Part shown: positions 21,647 through 33,655 of the stretch, in pieces
How positions within the stretch are numbered: position 1 is the stretch's first letter
Layout of the letters: every line of letters starts with the position of its first letter
Assembly: GCA_027559495.1 (NCBI GenBank)
Contig: JAMXSV010000017.1
Location: 744,001 to 808,000, forward strand
From: Aurifilum marmelostoma
Taxonomy: Eukaryota > Ascomycota > Sordariomycetes > Diaporthales > Cryphonectriaceae
Reading direction: 5' to 3'
DNA: 64,000 bases
Translations under genes and position numbers: made by a program
Notes under the pieces: generated by a model
Told to the model about the DNA's origin: nothing
Seen by the model: only the letters and a program-made list of their open reading frames with translations
The model's database searches: none

Positions 21647-22106
21647 ATGGCCCAGGAAGTCAGCGACATCAAGAAGGTATGATTAGGATCACAAGGATCT
21701 TGGTTGTATATTGCAATTGACTGATGAAATGTGAACCAGTTCATCGAGATCTGCCGGCGCAAGGACGCTTCGTGTACGTTTTACCTAGCGAGATGATCGA
21801 GTCACCCACGAACACTGTCGAAAGATCGCAGCCTAACTTTACACGTCTCTACAGCCGCCCGGATCAAGAAGAACAAGAAGACCTCCCTGATCAAGTTCAA
21901 GGTCCGATGCTCGAAGCACCTCTACACCCTGGCCCTGAAGGATACCGAGAAGGCCGAGAAGCTCAAGCAGTCGCTTCCTCCCAGTATGGACCCCTGATCA
22001 CACTCTGACCCGCTTGGGCAGAACATTCGGCTAAGCATCCATGAAATCAACAGACCTGCAGATCAAGGAGGTGTCCAAGCGTGAGCGCAAGCCCAAGACC
22101 GCTTAA
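21647..22106 (+). CDS. RPL38: 60S ribosomal protein eL38
   Basis: Four exons, 21647-21676, 21740-21773, 21855-21983 and 22054-22106, give 81 residues, the normal eL38 size. The protein begins MAQEVSDIKKFIEICRRKDA and continues with ARIKKNKKTSLIKFKVRCS and LYTLALKDTEKAEKLKQSLPP, then ends KRERKPKTA; all are eL38 signatures. It is a component of the large cytosolic ribosomal subunit. The introns are 63-81 nt and lie in the same early positions typical of ribosomal protein genes. The exon junctions reconstruct the family sequence without gaps, so the model is secure. Confidence 0.97.
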
Positions 22107-25100
22107 GTGAGTTGCGCGCGGGCTAGGTGTGGTTACAATGGTTGATGGCATTTTCTTGCGAGAGGTTTGAGCAAGCAATACACAAGATGGCAACGCTGTC
22201 AAAGGGCAAGGGTCATCACGTCCGCGGATCGGACGGAGGGGTCTTAGTACTGGGCGTCTAGGGATACCTTGCAATTGAAGCTCAAGGAAGCCAGAAATGG
22301 CTGTCTCGAAAGATTTTGATGGATCCCATCGTATCAGGCCTGTGACTTGGTATATGTGCAAAAGAGTAACAGGGACGGGGATCTGATCCAACACGAGATC
22401 GACAATCCGGCGACGACTGCATCCCACCGATGGTATCCGCTGTCCGCGATGGGATTTCAGGGCCAGATTAAGGTGTCAGGGTTCGCCATTTGCAACTTGA
22501 TCTGGACTCAGGTCGCATCTCCCACCTGCTCAACCTTTCCTCACAATCGTTCAATAGCGAACAGCATCCCAAATGTTTCCGGACACCCTCGACCTCACCG
22601 AACGACTTGTATGTTTCAGATTGTCTCTCGCAGATACGGGTCTAAGACTATTCAATTAGACGTGCGCCTCTCAACGATCTAGACACACCAGCATTCACAT
22701 GCCGCTTGATATCTGCCTCATAATTCTACGCGTCACTAGCAGCACGACTGTACAACATGCAAAAAGGTCCAATCGAGCTATCCAGCAGCACTGCACTGTT
22801 CAGAAGACTGGATACATCTCCAATTGGCGGTCATCACAAAGGGGAGTGGCATCTTGTTGGTCTGCGCGAAAAACCAAACCGCTCACTAATCTGAGCTCCA
22901 GCACACATGATTCCCAGGGCTCTGGCAATTGCAGGCGATTGAGACCCAGCCACAATAGGTATTGATGACTCCCGTACTTGGAAAATAATACAGCCACTAC
23001 TCAAGGCGCTGAGTGGGCGGTTTGGATCAAGGACTCATCAACGAGTCGACGGGGCTATTAGCTTCGGGGGGATGGCTCTCAAATCCTGGGCAAACACGAT
23101 CTCACTATCTGTCAACGCGGGTCTCTTAAATAACGCCCATCGGAATTGGACGCGTTACGCGGCCAATGCATATTCAGATTGTTCGTGGCCTAAGTCGGAT
23201 GGTCACGATGCCCCCACGCCAAGGAAGCTGCCAAGGTGCCACGGCTGCGGGAACAATGAGCCGCATTAGGTACGTACGACAGCATGCTTCGTGTCTTACA
23301 CTGTGTTTCGATGAACATAACTCATGGCAGACAAGCTGCTCTTAAGGTATTTTGCGACGCGTCAGTGACTTTTGGAGCAAATAGTCTCACCACAGTGAAA
23401 GCTCGCAAGCAATTCTGCGGTTAGAGACATAGTAGTAAAATGACGTACAAGAGGAACCACCCACCCTCTCCTCGGGTGTATACCAACAGACAACAAATGT
23501 CTGATGCTCCTAGAACATACATCTGCGAGTGCTGCCACTTCTGGTCGTCTCAAAACTGGATTGAGCGTACCTCACGTGCTGTTGCTACTGTTGCAAGGGA
23601 AGTAGAGCTTTCATGCACCCCATCCTCCTTCGGAGACACCATGGTTGTCTCTTGTCCAATAGCTTCTGGCCGGAGCCAATTGGTGAAGCATTTTTCGTAA
23701 AGATTTTTTTTGGAGCCTCTAAACTTTGGATACAAAACCGCCGCCATCTATTTCCTTTCTAGGTCGCCGAAAACTTTTGAGTTTTCTTGATTTGCAGCCG
23801 CCACAACTATTAAATTGTGTTGTCTTTACCATCGGCCATAGAAGATGATACCAAAACTTCTGTCTCTGTATGCTTAAAGGTTTTGTCATACAGTGCTAAA
23901 AGTTCTCATTTCAATGCTTAAAGTTTTGTCGCAGCTTTGAATCGACGTACGAAGTTTATAGTATGTAAGTTAGTGTCGCGCAAAAGCGATCGCCAGTGCA
24001 CAGCACTGGCTATAAGCATTATATATCTCGCCACGGGCAGGAATCGATTAGATTCTGAGAGCTGTTGAGCAATGAAGAACACAAATGCTATTGTCGACTT
24101 TTTCTGGTATTTGGCACTCGGCGGGAAGAGTCGCTTTGCGCTCTCAGGAATCACATGGTGTACTCGGCGTAGATGCGACCTCAAAGAGTGTATCCCCACC
24201 CCCAAGCCCAATTCTTCGCCCAGAGACATAGCGGCAGAGAACTGGCCCTGTCCTCGAAGATAAGCAAGTCAGGTTCATAGACATCTATCTAGGCCTACGA
24301 GGAAAAAGGAAGATCCTAAGATAGGCCCTGCTGCGAGGGCGGATTAATTACTTCGCAGCACCTTGGGCCGTGACTCTACACTCGAGTGGACCAAGTTGTT
24401 GAGGATGATTTAGAGCAATGTTCCGCCAAGTTGCTCGTGAGCGGCGTTGGGCGCAGCGTCACTGAAATGAGGGTGGAGTGTTGGGCCTGGAACTTGTGCC
24501 GGCGATCCGGCCTCAGCGTAGCGGTCTGCCTATTCCTTCGAGGAAAATTCATGCCTCTTGAACAGCGCATCAAGTCAATAATTCGTCCTTTTCTTGCCCT
24601 TTTCCCAATGTGGGTGGATGCGCATTGTGCAAGCCGGCGTTGGGACCCTCCAGCTGGTTTTCGCTGAATCTTGCTCCATCAGGTCGCTGCACCTCCATGG
24701 CTCTGATTCTGCTCCGTTCTCTATGACCTCCATAATTCGCCCGATCAGGATGGCCGTGACTATCATCAATGATCACTGGCCCCCACGCGAACTTTACAGA
24801 TTTGCACGAATGGCGTAGTGAGCGAAAACAGAGTGACCATCGCTTAGCGAGGTGCATCTTCTATCCACTTCGTAACATGCCGCTTCCCCGGTTTTCTGAT
24901 CTTTTTGGCGGTCTTCATTGTCAGGATTATTTCCGGCCTTGTACACGTGGAATGTTGGGGGGAACGAAAAAGCCACCAATCAAGCATCCATCCTCACCCC
25001 AGAAATCGCTCCTTCGCGTACTGCCGGTGCCCTTGTGTCATTTTCCCCTTCGGCATTGCTGCCCTAGTTCATGCAGGTAGAGTCGCATCCCTGCCATCAT

Positions 25101-25629
25101 GATATGGTGACAGACCTGCGCTGTGTGTTTGTCAAGGACAGGACGCGATGGCGCTGCTCAAGTTGACCTACCATAACAGGACACGCGCGAAACATGACCG
25201 CACCGTCTTCCGATTGGGGGCCTTTTTTCTCACGGATTTTCCACTGGCGCATCCATTGCGGTCTCTTAAACATCACAAGGTGTCTCGCAAAAGCTTCAGA
25301 TTTTCCTGCCATTGGAGGACTTTGGCCCCAGCCACGGAGAGTCACGCCGGAAGAGGCAGCTTGGGCCACTCAGTATTGGAGGCGATAATGGCACTACCCA
25401 CCCTCTTCTCATTCCCCCACAAGTGGCAAGCGGATCCTCAGACTCGAAGACATCGAGATGAGGCGACGGGCACGACACCGCTCCGTGACGGCAGACTTTT
25501 GTCGAAGATATAAAGATGGCTTGGCATTCCGGCCAAACAGGTCACCATCCAGCCTGGTGAAGTAGGCTCGCCTCTTGTTCTTGAGATACCATCGAACTGC
25601 CCTCCTCTTTTCCTGCTGCCGTCGTCAAC
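22107..25629. other. 3.5-kb gene-free interval before GH28
   Basis: I found no gene. Open frames on both strands are short and unlike any family I know. An AT-rich patch around 23690-24060 could be a decayed element but shows no terminal repeats I can point to. The last 400 bp form the GH28 promoter. Confidence 0.5.
25509..25514 (+). promoter_or_regulatory. TATA box of the GH28 gene
   Basis: TATAAA on the coding strand, 121 nt upstream of the GH28 start codon. Confidence 0.6.
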
Positions 25630-26925
25630 ATGCTCTCTCTAGCTGTGGTCGCTCTCGCGGCTTCCGCCATGGCGGCGCCCATGCCCGCGCCCACGCCGGC
25701 GCCCGACCTGAACAAGGCCAAGGCTGGCAAGAGGGCAACCAGCTGTACCTTCTCAGGATCCAACGGTTACTCTCTGGCCAGCGTGTCCCAGAAGGACTGC
25801 GCCACTATCGTCCTGTCTGCCCTGACTGTCCCCTCTGGCGTGACATTGGACCTGTCGGATCTAGAGGACGACACCACGGTCAGCTAGCCTTCCCTCGACC
25901 TTATGCTCCCCTCCTCTCTCTGTCCAGTCCTGTCTTGTGCGAAACTGACATCATCTCCACAGGTCATCTTCGAAGGCGAGACGTCGTGGGAGTACGCCGA
26001 GTGGGACGGACCCTTGCTGCAGATTGAGGGCACAGGCATCACCATCGAGGGAGCCTCGGGTGCCTACCTGAACGGCAACGGTGCGGATTGGTGGGACGGT
26101 GAAGGCAGCAACGGTGGCGTCACTAAGCCCAAGTTCTTCTATGCGCACGATCTCACCGACTCGACCATCACCGATCTCTACATATATAATACACCAGTTC
26201 AGGCCGTGAGCATCGACAACGCAGACGGCCTCACAATCACAGGAATGACAATAAACTCGGAGGCTGGTGATAGTCTCGGCGCAAACACGGATGGCTTCGA
26301 CATTGGCTCGTCAACAAACGTGGTCATCACTGGCGCAGAGGTATACAACCAGGATGACTGTGTTGCTATCAACTCTGGCACGGACATCACCGTGGAGAAC
26401 AGTGTCTGCTCTGGTGGTCATGGCCTGTCGATCGGTTCTGTGGGCGGTCGTGATGACAATACCGTCGAGAGTATCACATTCTACAACAACGAAGTGAAGA
26501 GCTCCGTGAACGGTAAAGAACCCTCCCAGTATCTGTGCATGAACGAACCTCGTTCGAGAGAAGACGCCTGGCTGACATGTACCACAGGCATTCGCATCAA
26601 GGCGATCGAGGGAGACACTGGCACCATCAGCGGTGTCACCTATCAGGACATCATCCTCTCAGACATCTCCAAGTATGGAATCCTGATCGAGCAGAATTAC
26701 GACGGTGGCGACCTCGACGGCGGTACGCCCAGCACCGGCATTCCCATCACCGACCTGACACTCGACAACATCTCGGGTGCTGATGCTGTCGAGAGCGGCG
26801 GATACAACATTGTCATTGCCTGTGGTGATGGTTCCTGCTCTGACTGGACCTGGACTGACGTTGACGTGACGGGCGGCTCGACGTACAGCGACTGCTCGAA
26901 CGTGCCAAGCGGTGCCACCTGCTAG
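25630..26925 (+). CDS. Secreted endopolygalacturonase (GH28)
   Basis: Exons 25630-25878, 25963-26512 and 26588-26925 give 378 residues. A signal peptide of about 16 residues (MLSLAVVALAASAMAA) is followed by a Pro/Ala pro-segment ending in a Kex2-type KR at 34-35. All GH28 active-site blocks are present: NTDGFD near 191-196, QDDC near 213-216, GGHGLSIGSVGGR near 234-246, and RIK near 269-271. Repeated TITG/TITDL-type turns fit the right-handed beta-helix. By family it cleaves alpha-1,4 bonds between galacturonic acid residues in pectin, outside the cell. Cysteines near the N-terminus and at the end (SGATC) fit the conserved disulfides. The TATA box and the isolated position between gene-poor stretches suggest a strongly induced gene. 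Confidence 0.96.
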
Positions 26926-27324
26926 AGAGCTGTGGGGCGAGAGACGGGGGGAGAGAGAGAGAGGACGAGGAGTATATGCTGGTCCTGAGTAGATGGTTTG
27001 GTCAGGGCCTACATGGGTGCGTGTAGCGCGTGTATATATGTGGATGGCCAGCGTCTTATATTCACTTCTTATCTAAACGAATAATACCATTGGTTTGTTC
27101 ACCTTTCACAAGATGCTGATCCGTCAGACCTACTGTCGTGTGCCCAGTGCGTAGGATGCAGTGTGATAATCAGAGTGCAAGCCGTCTATTGGTGTAGACT
27201 GTTGGAAGCTATGGTTGTCCAGCACCGTCACTGTTACATTGGCTCAGCTACAAGGGAGCCGGGGCCACTAAGTAAACAGGTGCAGCTGATGCCAGCATAG
27301 ACCAGGTTTAGTGGACTCAGTCTG

Positions 27325-27342
27325 TTAGGTTTAGGGTTAGGG
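27325..27342 (+). repeat. Telomere-like interstitial repeat
   Basis: One degenerate (TTAGGT) and two perfect TTAGGG units in tandem. They lie at the left border of the AT-richer island. Confidence 0.8.
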
Positions 27343-27629
27343 TCAGGCTAGAGATGTAAATCGGGCGAGTATGTGCAGTGTTAAGCAAATTTATATAAAA
27401 ATACTACCTTTCTTATTCTTACCTTTATATTATCTTATTAATTAGGTCTTTTGTATAGGGCTTAAAGTAATGTTTATGTGTTTGAGACATACTTCCGGGT
27501 AGTAGATCCTGAGCCTACATTGGCTAATCTATCGTTATGTTGTAACAAGAAAAGACCTCGCATTTAAGTGTTGTGTGAGGATCTAGCTTTTTAGCCCTCG
27601 AGCCCTCCTAGTTTTCTGTGTCTGTGTGA

Positions 27630-27798
27630 GTTCTGCTATCGGAACGTTGTACTATTTTGTATGTGAAATGTTTCTGCTATTATAACGTTTTACAACTGTA
27701 TATAAAATGTTTCTGCTATTGAAACATTCACTACTGTGTATCAAATGTTTCTGCTACTGGAACTATTTACTCTTGTATATAAAATGTTTCTGGTATTG
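27630..27798 (+). repeat. Degenerate ~39-bp tandem repeat, 4.3 copies
   Basis: Copies start at about 27630, 27671, 27710, 27748 and 27787 (partial). Each begins TTTCTGCTAT or a variant and ends near TATATAAAATG. Lengths are 41, 39, 38 and 39 bp. Differences between copies are mainly C/T and A/G changes and small indels, so the array is old. Confidence 0.8.
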
Positions 27799-28585
27799 CT
27801 CTGGGTAGGAAAGTTTGGGGCTATGTAGGTCGAAGTGGCGGTGACTGTAAGCCTGGCTGCATGAAACGGTCAATCGGGACGAACCGTCTGGACGCCACAG
27901 CGATTGATTGCGATACTCGGTACAGGTGGTTACGTACTTACCTTTTTTAGTGGATAGGGTGCAGTGACGCCCCCACAGACAGGTGTGCATGAGTACTACG
28001 TCCCACCACGGTACTGTTGCATTCAGCCAAGCGAGGAAGAAATGGAAAGACAGAAGAAAAAGGCCAGAAACAGAAAATTACGCGAGGTCCAGGTCACATC
28101 AGAGCCTTGTATGGTGTGGTCCTCGTCAGACCAAGAGATGACAAGGCTAGGCCAGGGGGTCCAATAGGATGGACGGTGACCTCGATGACCAGAGCCTTGT
28201 GCAGGACTACCCCCCTGCAGGGACCCTCTAGTGCGTTGTCATACTGGTGCCCCTAGCTACCGTAGTGGTTAGTCCCAGCCTGAGCTCTCGATCCCAGACC
28301 CCAACAAGCACGGTTCGGGCTAATCCTCCGTATTTCGTCTTCCCCATATAATCATATCGGACCCTGGGGGCTTGCCAGTTGGCGGTGTTTGCTTCCTCCC
28401 GCGCCATACGCCTACCTACGCAATGGTACCAGGACGGCGTGGAATCTTCTCCTCTCCTTGCCATTGTTGGTGATACACTTATGAACTAATTCGTGTCTGG
28501 CTGAATTCGTCTGTTGTGCTACGCCTAACTCCCCATCCTTACCGCTAAATCGTGTTTAATCTCCCTGCGGACAGTGTTTGCCGCC

Positions 28586-28603
28586 TTTTTTTTTTTTTTT
28601 TTA
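28586..28603. repeat. T18 homopolymer
   Basis: Eighteen T residues about 215 bp upstream of the mevalonate kinase start, probably part of its promoter. Confidence 0.9.
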
Positions 28604-28817
28604 ATTCCTTTCGATCCCTCCCGCAGCATCGACGCTTACTCCTTGCCGAATCGCCGTCTTACCATATCTTGGACCAGGCCCCTCAATTGATCCGTCGAGT
28701 CCACTCCAGTTTGACAGGATCTCAATCATCCAAACAAGAGTGGGGTGATATCGAGGCATCGTACAGCAGAGAGCACAGCAGACCTCAACTCCGAAGCGAA
28801 CAGACCTTCAAACAATC

Positions 28818-30363
28818 ATGGCTACGGAACTCAACGGTGCGAGTGGCACCAATGGCAGCAGCGTCAACGGCAAGAAGAAGCACTCCAAGGCGCTGTCGCG
28901 AAAGCTGTCGAGCCCAATGATGCCTACATTCATGGTATCCGCACCCGCCAAGGTCATCCTGTTCGGAGAGCACGCGGTAGTCCACGGCAAGGTGAATTGA
29001 AACCCCCCTGACGCGCCCTCGGCGCCGTCTCCTGCTTCGCTGGTCGCAACTTTCTCTAAAACTCTGTCAAACTCCCGACTAGCCTGCCATTGCCGCCGCG
29101 TTATCCCTCCGATCATACCTCCTCGTCACCACGCTGTCGAAATCGAAGCGCACGGTGTCCCTAATCTTCCCTGACGTCGACATGTCACACACCTGGAATA
29201 TCGACGACCTACCATGGGCTGCCTTCTCGCATCCGTCCAAGAAGAAATACTACTACGACCTTGTCACCACCCTCGACCCAGAGCTCCTCGATGCCATCCA
29301 GCCTCACCTGGTCGACATCTCCAAGGACAAGCCAGAAGCCATCCAGAAGATCCACAGGAATTCTGCCCTGTCGTTCCTATATATTTTTCTATCGCTGGGG
29401 AACCAGTCCTTCCCTGGCTGCTCATACACACTACGCTCCACAATACCGATCGGGCAGGGGCTGGGGAGCAGTGCGTCCATTGCGGTCTGTCTCGCGGGGG
29501 CCCTTCTGCTGCAGCTCCGGGCGCTGTCAGGCCCACACCCTGATCAGCCCGAGGAGGAGGCGAGGCTACAGCTCGAGCGCATCAACAGGTGGGCATTTGT
29601 CGGCGAGATGGCCATGCACGGAAACCCGTCCGGCGTCGACAACACGGTAGCCACACAGGGCAAGGCAGTCGTGTTTCAGCGGACCGACTACAATAAGCCG
29701 CCCTCGGTCCGCCCGCTCTGGGACTTCCCGGAGCTGCCCCTGCTGCTTGTGGACACGAAGCAGCCCAAGTCTACGGCGTTCGAGGTGGCCAAGGTCAGCG
29801 CGCTGATGGACAAGTACCCCAAGCTTGTGGGCGGCATCCTGGATACCATCGACAAGATCACGAGGACGGCAGAGGCGCTGATGGACGAGACCGATTTCGA
29901 CAGCGAGGAGCTTGACAGCCTGCGCAAGGTAGGCGAACTGATGACGCTGAACCATGGGCAGCTCATGTCCCTCGGCGTCTCACACCCCCGCCTCGAGAGG
30001 ATACGGGCGCTGGTTGATCACGAGAATATCGGCTGGACCAAACTCACAGGTGCCGGTGGTGGCGGCTGCTCCATCACTTTACTACGGCCAGATGCACGGG
30101 AGAAATTGGACAGGCTCGAGGAGCAGTTGGACGAGGAAGGCTACGAGAAGTTCGAGACGACGCTGGGTGGCGATGGAGTTGGCGTCCTCTACCCGGCCGT
30201 GATCAAGAACGGTCTGGACGAGGACGAGGAGGGCGGGATGCAGATCGATCTAGAGTGCTTCCTAGCCGCCGAGGATAATGAGGCTGTGGAGAGACTAGTG
30301 GGAGTTCACGGGGGCGGTGGTGAAAGAGAGGGCTGGAAATTCTGGAGAGTCGAGTCACACTAA
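28818..30363 (+). CDS. ERG12: Mevalonate kinase
   Basis: Two exons, 28818-28991 and 29083-30363, split by a 91-nt intron, encode 484 residues. After a Ser/Lys-rich leader of about 38 residues comes the GHMP start, SAPAKVILFGEHAVVHGK. The ATP-binding motif 2 is PIGQGLGSSAS, the catalytic region contains MHGNPSGVDN, and motif 3 is LTGAGGGGCS near the C-terminus. These assign it to mevalonate kinase rather than to phosphomevalonate kinase. The enzyme phosphorylates mevalonate with ATP in the cytosol or peroxisome, an early step to isopentenyl diphosphate, sterols and prenyl diphosphates. It lies 523 bp upstream of RAM2 in the same orientation. The intron junction was fixed by the conserved HGK-PAIAAALSLRSYL sequence. 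Confidence 0.96.
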
Positions 30364-30885
30364 GGACTTTTAATGTCTGAAGCGTGGTCTAAATAGGAGC
30401 CTGGCTTCTCGACAGGCTGGCCTGGTAAATCTTCCCGGCCCTTTCCTGAAAGGAGATGATGGTCGGCCTTTAGAAAGTACAGTATTTTATGTGCTTCGAG
30501 ACCTTCTTCGGCTGTACAATTTTTTAAGCGGCTGCAATTTTTGGGAATGCAGCCTTACCGTTTCGTATACAATAATACGATAATAATGACAAAAGAACCT
30601 ATTCTGGACCAAAGGACATTTATGCTACCTCTAGACTCATTTTTCTTTGAATACCCATGCTTGAGTGTTGTAAGAAATAGCTTTGCAAAAGGGACTGATT
30701 GTCCACTGGTATTGTTCCCGAAAGTGCCCCGCGTCACGACAGGGGTGAGCTTCCACAGGCGTGTGGGGGAAGCTCCAGATATCCTGCAGATCACACAGCA
30801 CTTTAGCACAAGGTCACCCACCCACCAGCCATGGCTTCAGAGACAGACAAGGCAAGACAATCTCAACTAATTTACAGAAGCAGCC
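30364..30885. other. Intergenic region, ERG12 to RAM2
   Basis: 522 bp containing the ERG12 3' flank and RAM2 promoter. No gene or clear motif seen. Confidence 0.6.
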
Positions 30886-32674
30886 ATGCCACCCAAGACA
30901 AAGGCAGCGTCTAAACAAAGAGATCAGGAAAGTAAGTAGGCATGGTGTGAACCTCCCAATACACACACACAGGCATTCACCCATGTTGCATCGCCAGACA
31001 AACTTTGATTCGTCTCACACACACAAACAAAATCCATCTAACCAGAGCGTCTGCCCTCCTCTCCCTATATATAGTCAAACCTCAAGACGAGACCCCTCCA
31101 AAGACAGTCAACGAGCGCTCTGCACGCGTCTACGCCCAAGGCCACCCATACTCCGTAAACCTCGCCACCAGCGGACCGAGCGGCCTGACCCCAGCAGAGC
31201 GCAGTGTCTGGGCCAACGCGCACTACGCCCGATCGCCCGCCCTCCTCAAGCAGCTGGGCAACAAGTCCCAGCGCGACGTCTGGAAGGTCGTCAACGAGAC
31301 CGGCGGCCTGCCCCTGCGCGCAGCAGCCCCCGCCAGGAGAAGCCACAGCAGCAGCTGGGGCAGGGATCGCTTCGGCGCGGACCTGGGCGAGTACCCGCCC
31401 GAGCAGTTCGCCAGGAGGAGCGAGAGGGCCCTCCAGCTGGCCGCGCTCGAGGTGCAGCGGCGTGCGTTTCAGGACAAGAGGGAGCGTGAGCGTGACAGGT
31501 GGGTCGACCCGGACACGAAGGAGGTCGTCGCCGTGAGCAGCGAGGAGATCGAGGAGGAGAGGTTGCGGCGCGGCGAGATTGCCACGCTCAGGATGGAGCT
31601 GTATGGCGAGAGGGTGGGTGCGTACGGCACTGACCCGGACTGGGATGATATTGTGCCCATGCCTGTGGAGGATGGCGAGGGGACGCTGGCTGCTATTGCA
31701 TACCCGGAGGAATATGCTGAAGGTATGTTTTTGTCCGCTCCTCATTCTACCAACTAATCGTTTGTCTTATTGACTTGTTTCTCGAAGCTATTTCTTACCT
31801 CCGCGCCGTGATGGCCAAGAAGGAATACTCGCGCCGCTGCCTCCGCCTCACCGAACACATCATCTCCATCAACCCTGCGCACTACACCGTATGGCTGTAC
31901 CGCTTCTCCATCGTGGAGGCCCTCAACATCCCGCTCACGGAGGAGATTGAGTGGCTCAACAAGGTCTCTCTCGAGAACCTCAAAAACTATCAGATCTGGC
32001 ACCACCGCCGCCTGCTCATGGACCACTACTACCCGACCATCCAGTCCGACCAGGAAAAGGCCGCCGAGCTGGCCCGGTCCGAGCAGGCGTTCCTCACGCA
32101 GATCCTGGCCGAGGACACCAAGAACTACCACGTCTGGTCGTACAGGCAGTACATGGTGCCCAAGCTCGGCATCTTTGGGGAGAGCGAGGTGAGAGCCGCC
32201 GAGGCCCTGATCGACGAGGACGTCCGCAACAACTCCGCCTGGTCGCACCGCTTCTTTGTGGTCTTCTCGGACCCGAGCCACACCACGCCCGGGGGCCTGC
32301 CGACCGAGCACGACCCGGCGGTGCCGGCCGAGATCATCGACCGGGAGGTCAGGTACGCCCAGGACAAGGTCCTGCTGGCGCCGCAGAACCAGAGCCCGTG
32401 GAACTACCTGCGCGGGGTGCTGGTGAAAGGCGGGAGGAAGACGGGCAGCGTGGAGGAGTTTGTGGGCCAGTTTGTGAGCGGTGTTGGCGAGGAGGACGAG
32501 AAGGTCACGAGCTCGCACGCGCTCGAGATGCTGGCGGAGATCTATGCGGAGAAGGGCGAGACGGACAAGGCGGACTTGTGTCTGCGGCGCCTTGGGGAGA
32601 AGTGGGATCGTATTAGGCTTGGCTACTGGCAGTGGAGGAGGCAGATGCTCAAGGATGAGAAAGTGGGCGCTTAA
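30886..32674 (+). CDS. RAM2: Farnesyltransferase/geranylgeranyltransferase-I alpha subunit with N-terminal extension
   Basis: Exons 30886-30931, 31075-31722 and 31788-32674 give 526 residues. The last ~325 residues are the alpha-subunit superhelix with the repeated prenyltransferase motifs NPAHYTVWLYR, NYQIWHHRR, NYHVWSYRQ, NNSAWSHRF and NQSPWNYLRG. The subunit pairs with a beta subunit to attach farnesyl or geranylgeranyl groups to CAAX proteins. Yeast Ram2 has 316 residues, so roughly 190 residues are extra at the N-terminus. That part is Arg/Glu-rich, includes a probable coiled segment (VQRRAFQDKRERERDRW) and is in one open frame with the domain. Either the extension is real, or translation starts later, for example at the Met before ELYGERVGAYG. 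The exon 1 ATG context is CAGCCATGCC. Confidence 0.9.
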
Positions 32675-33655
32675 GATGACGCCTCTTGAGCTATGGATCG
32701 ATGGGTCACTGCGGTTATTTTGTCGTTTCGAGAATGCATGGTTTCAGCACGGATAAGATGTCGTATTCTCAATAGAAATTTGCTTGAATGGTAGGGCGCA
32801 AAAACACTCTGGATCTATTAAATTTTCGTGTCTCGGTGCTTTCTAGTCTATACCCAACTCATTTGTCAAAGGATGCATGTATTTGGTTTCAGGGCAGCCA
32901 TTTGCATAACTCGCTACCCTCGCATGACGTTAAGTCCCCAGCAGGCTTGAATGTCAGCTACCCGTTGAGCGAGTTGTTCATCATCTTGATGGGTTCGTCC
33001 AGGGTAGCTTGGATGATTGATGTGTAGTGTGGAAAAACCTGAACCCTGCCATTCATATGGTCCTCCAACTCGAGCGATGAGCTTTGATACGTTGGTCTGA
33101 GCGTCGTAGGTGATATGAAGCCTTCTCCTCGCCACGGCTGTTTCGTCGTTGCTCATCCTCCCATGCACAAGACATGACTAGACCCGACCCCCAGCACTGC
33201 CGCATTGGCGCTCTGCCAGATGATATTCATGGCCGCCCTGAGTAATGTGCAGCATTACGGTCCCAGATCTCGCTAAATCGGTCCTTGACATGTACATGTC
33301 CTCTTCCTCTATGTTTTTTCATTCTAGTCAAGCGTTCGAGGGTGACTCCTGGTGCCAAGCGAGACAGGCGGCTGGACTGCATCGCCCCCTAAAGCAGCTG
33401 CCAGCGCATACTCCTGCTCGGGTATCGACGAGACTGCAGCGGAAAGACATCCTCAGACGCAGCCTGCAGTCCACCGAGCCTGCCTTGCCGATATCCCCGC
33501 CTCTTTTTCCGTGAGACTGTGGTCCAGCCCCCGTCCCAGTCGTTGGTGTCCGTGTCCATGTAGTCGACGGTGGTGGTCATGGGAACATGATTCTTATTCT
33601 GCGCGTAGTGGTACCCGCCGCCGAAACTGACGCCAGCAGTACCCAGGCCGCGATC
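32675..33655. other. Intergenic region, RAM2 to MTR2 (convergent 3' ends)
   Basis: Holds the two 3' flanks. The minus strand stays open in the MTR2 frame from its stop down to 33389 (see findings). A minus-strand frame at 32914-33168 is open but I cannot support it as a gene. Confidence 0.5.

Larger units (their letters stand above)
26926..28817. other. Gene-free interval with AT-richer repeat island
   Basis: This region begins with a GA-repeat in the GH28 3' flank and then holds telomere-like repeats, an AT-rich stretch (about 27350-27800) and a ~39-bp degenerate tandem repeat. The right end is the promoter of mevalonate kinase. No gene seen; a degraded mobile element is possible around 27300-27960. 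Confidence 0.5.

Noticed and set aside
28258..28330. tRNA-like sequence with TAGTGGTTAGT and GGTTCGGGC
   Set aside because: I could not form the acceptor, anticodon and T stems of a normal tRNA; B-box match is imperfect.
32914..33168. 84-codon frame on the minus strand between RAM2 and MTR2
   Set aside because: Open and moderately protein-like, but no family match, no good start context and no neighbouring exon that fits.
33245..33630. Plus-strand open frames over the MTR2 3' region
   Set aside because: No family resemblance; overlap the more protein-like minus-strand extension.
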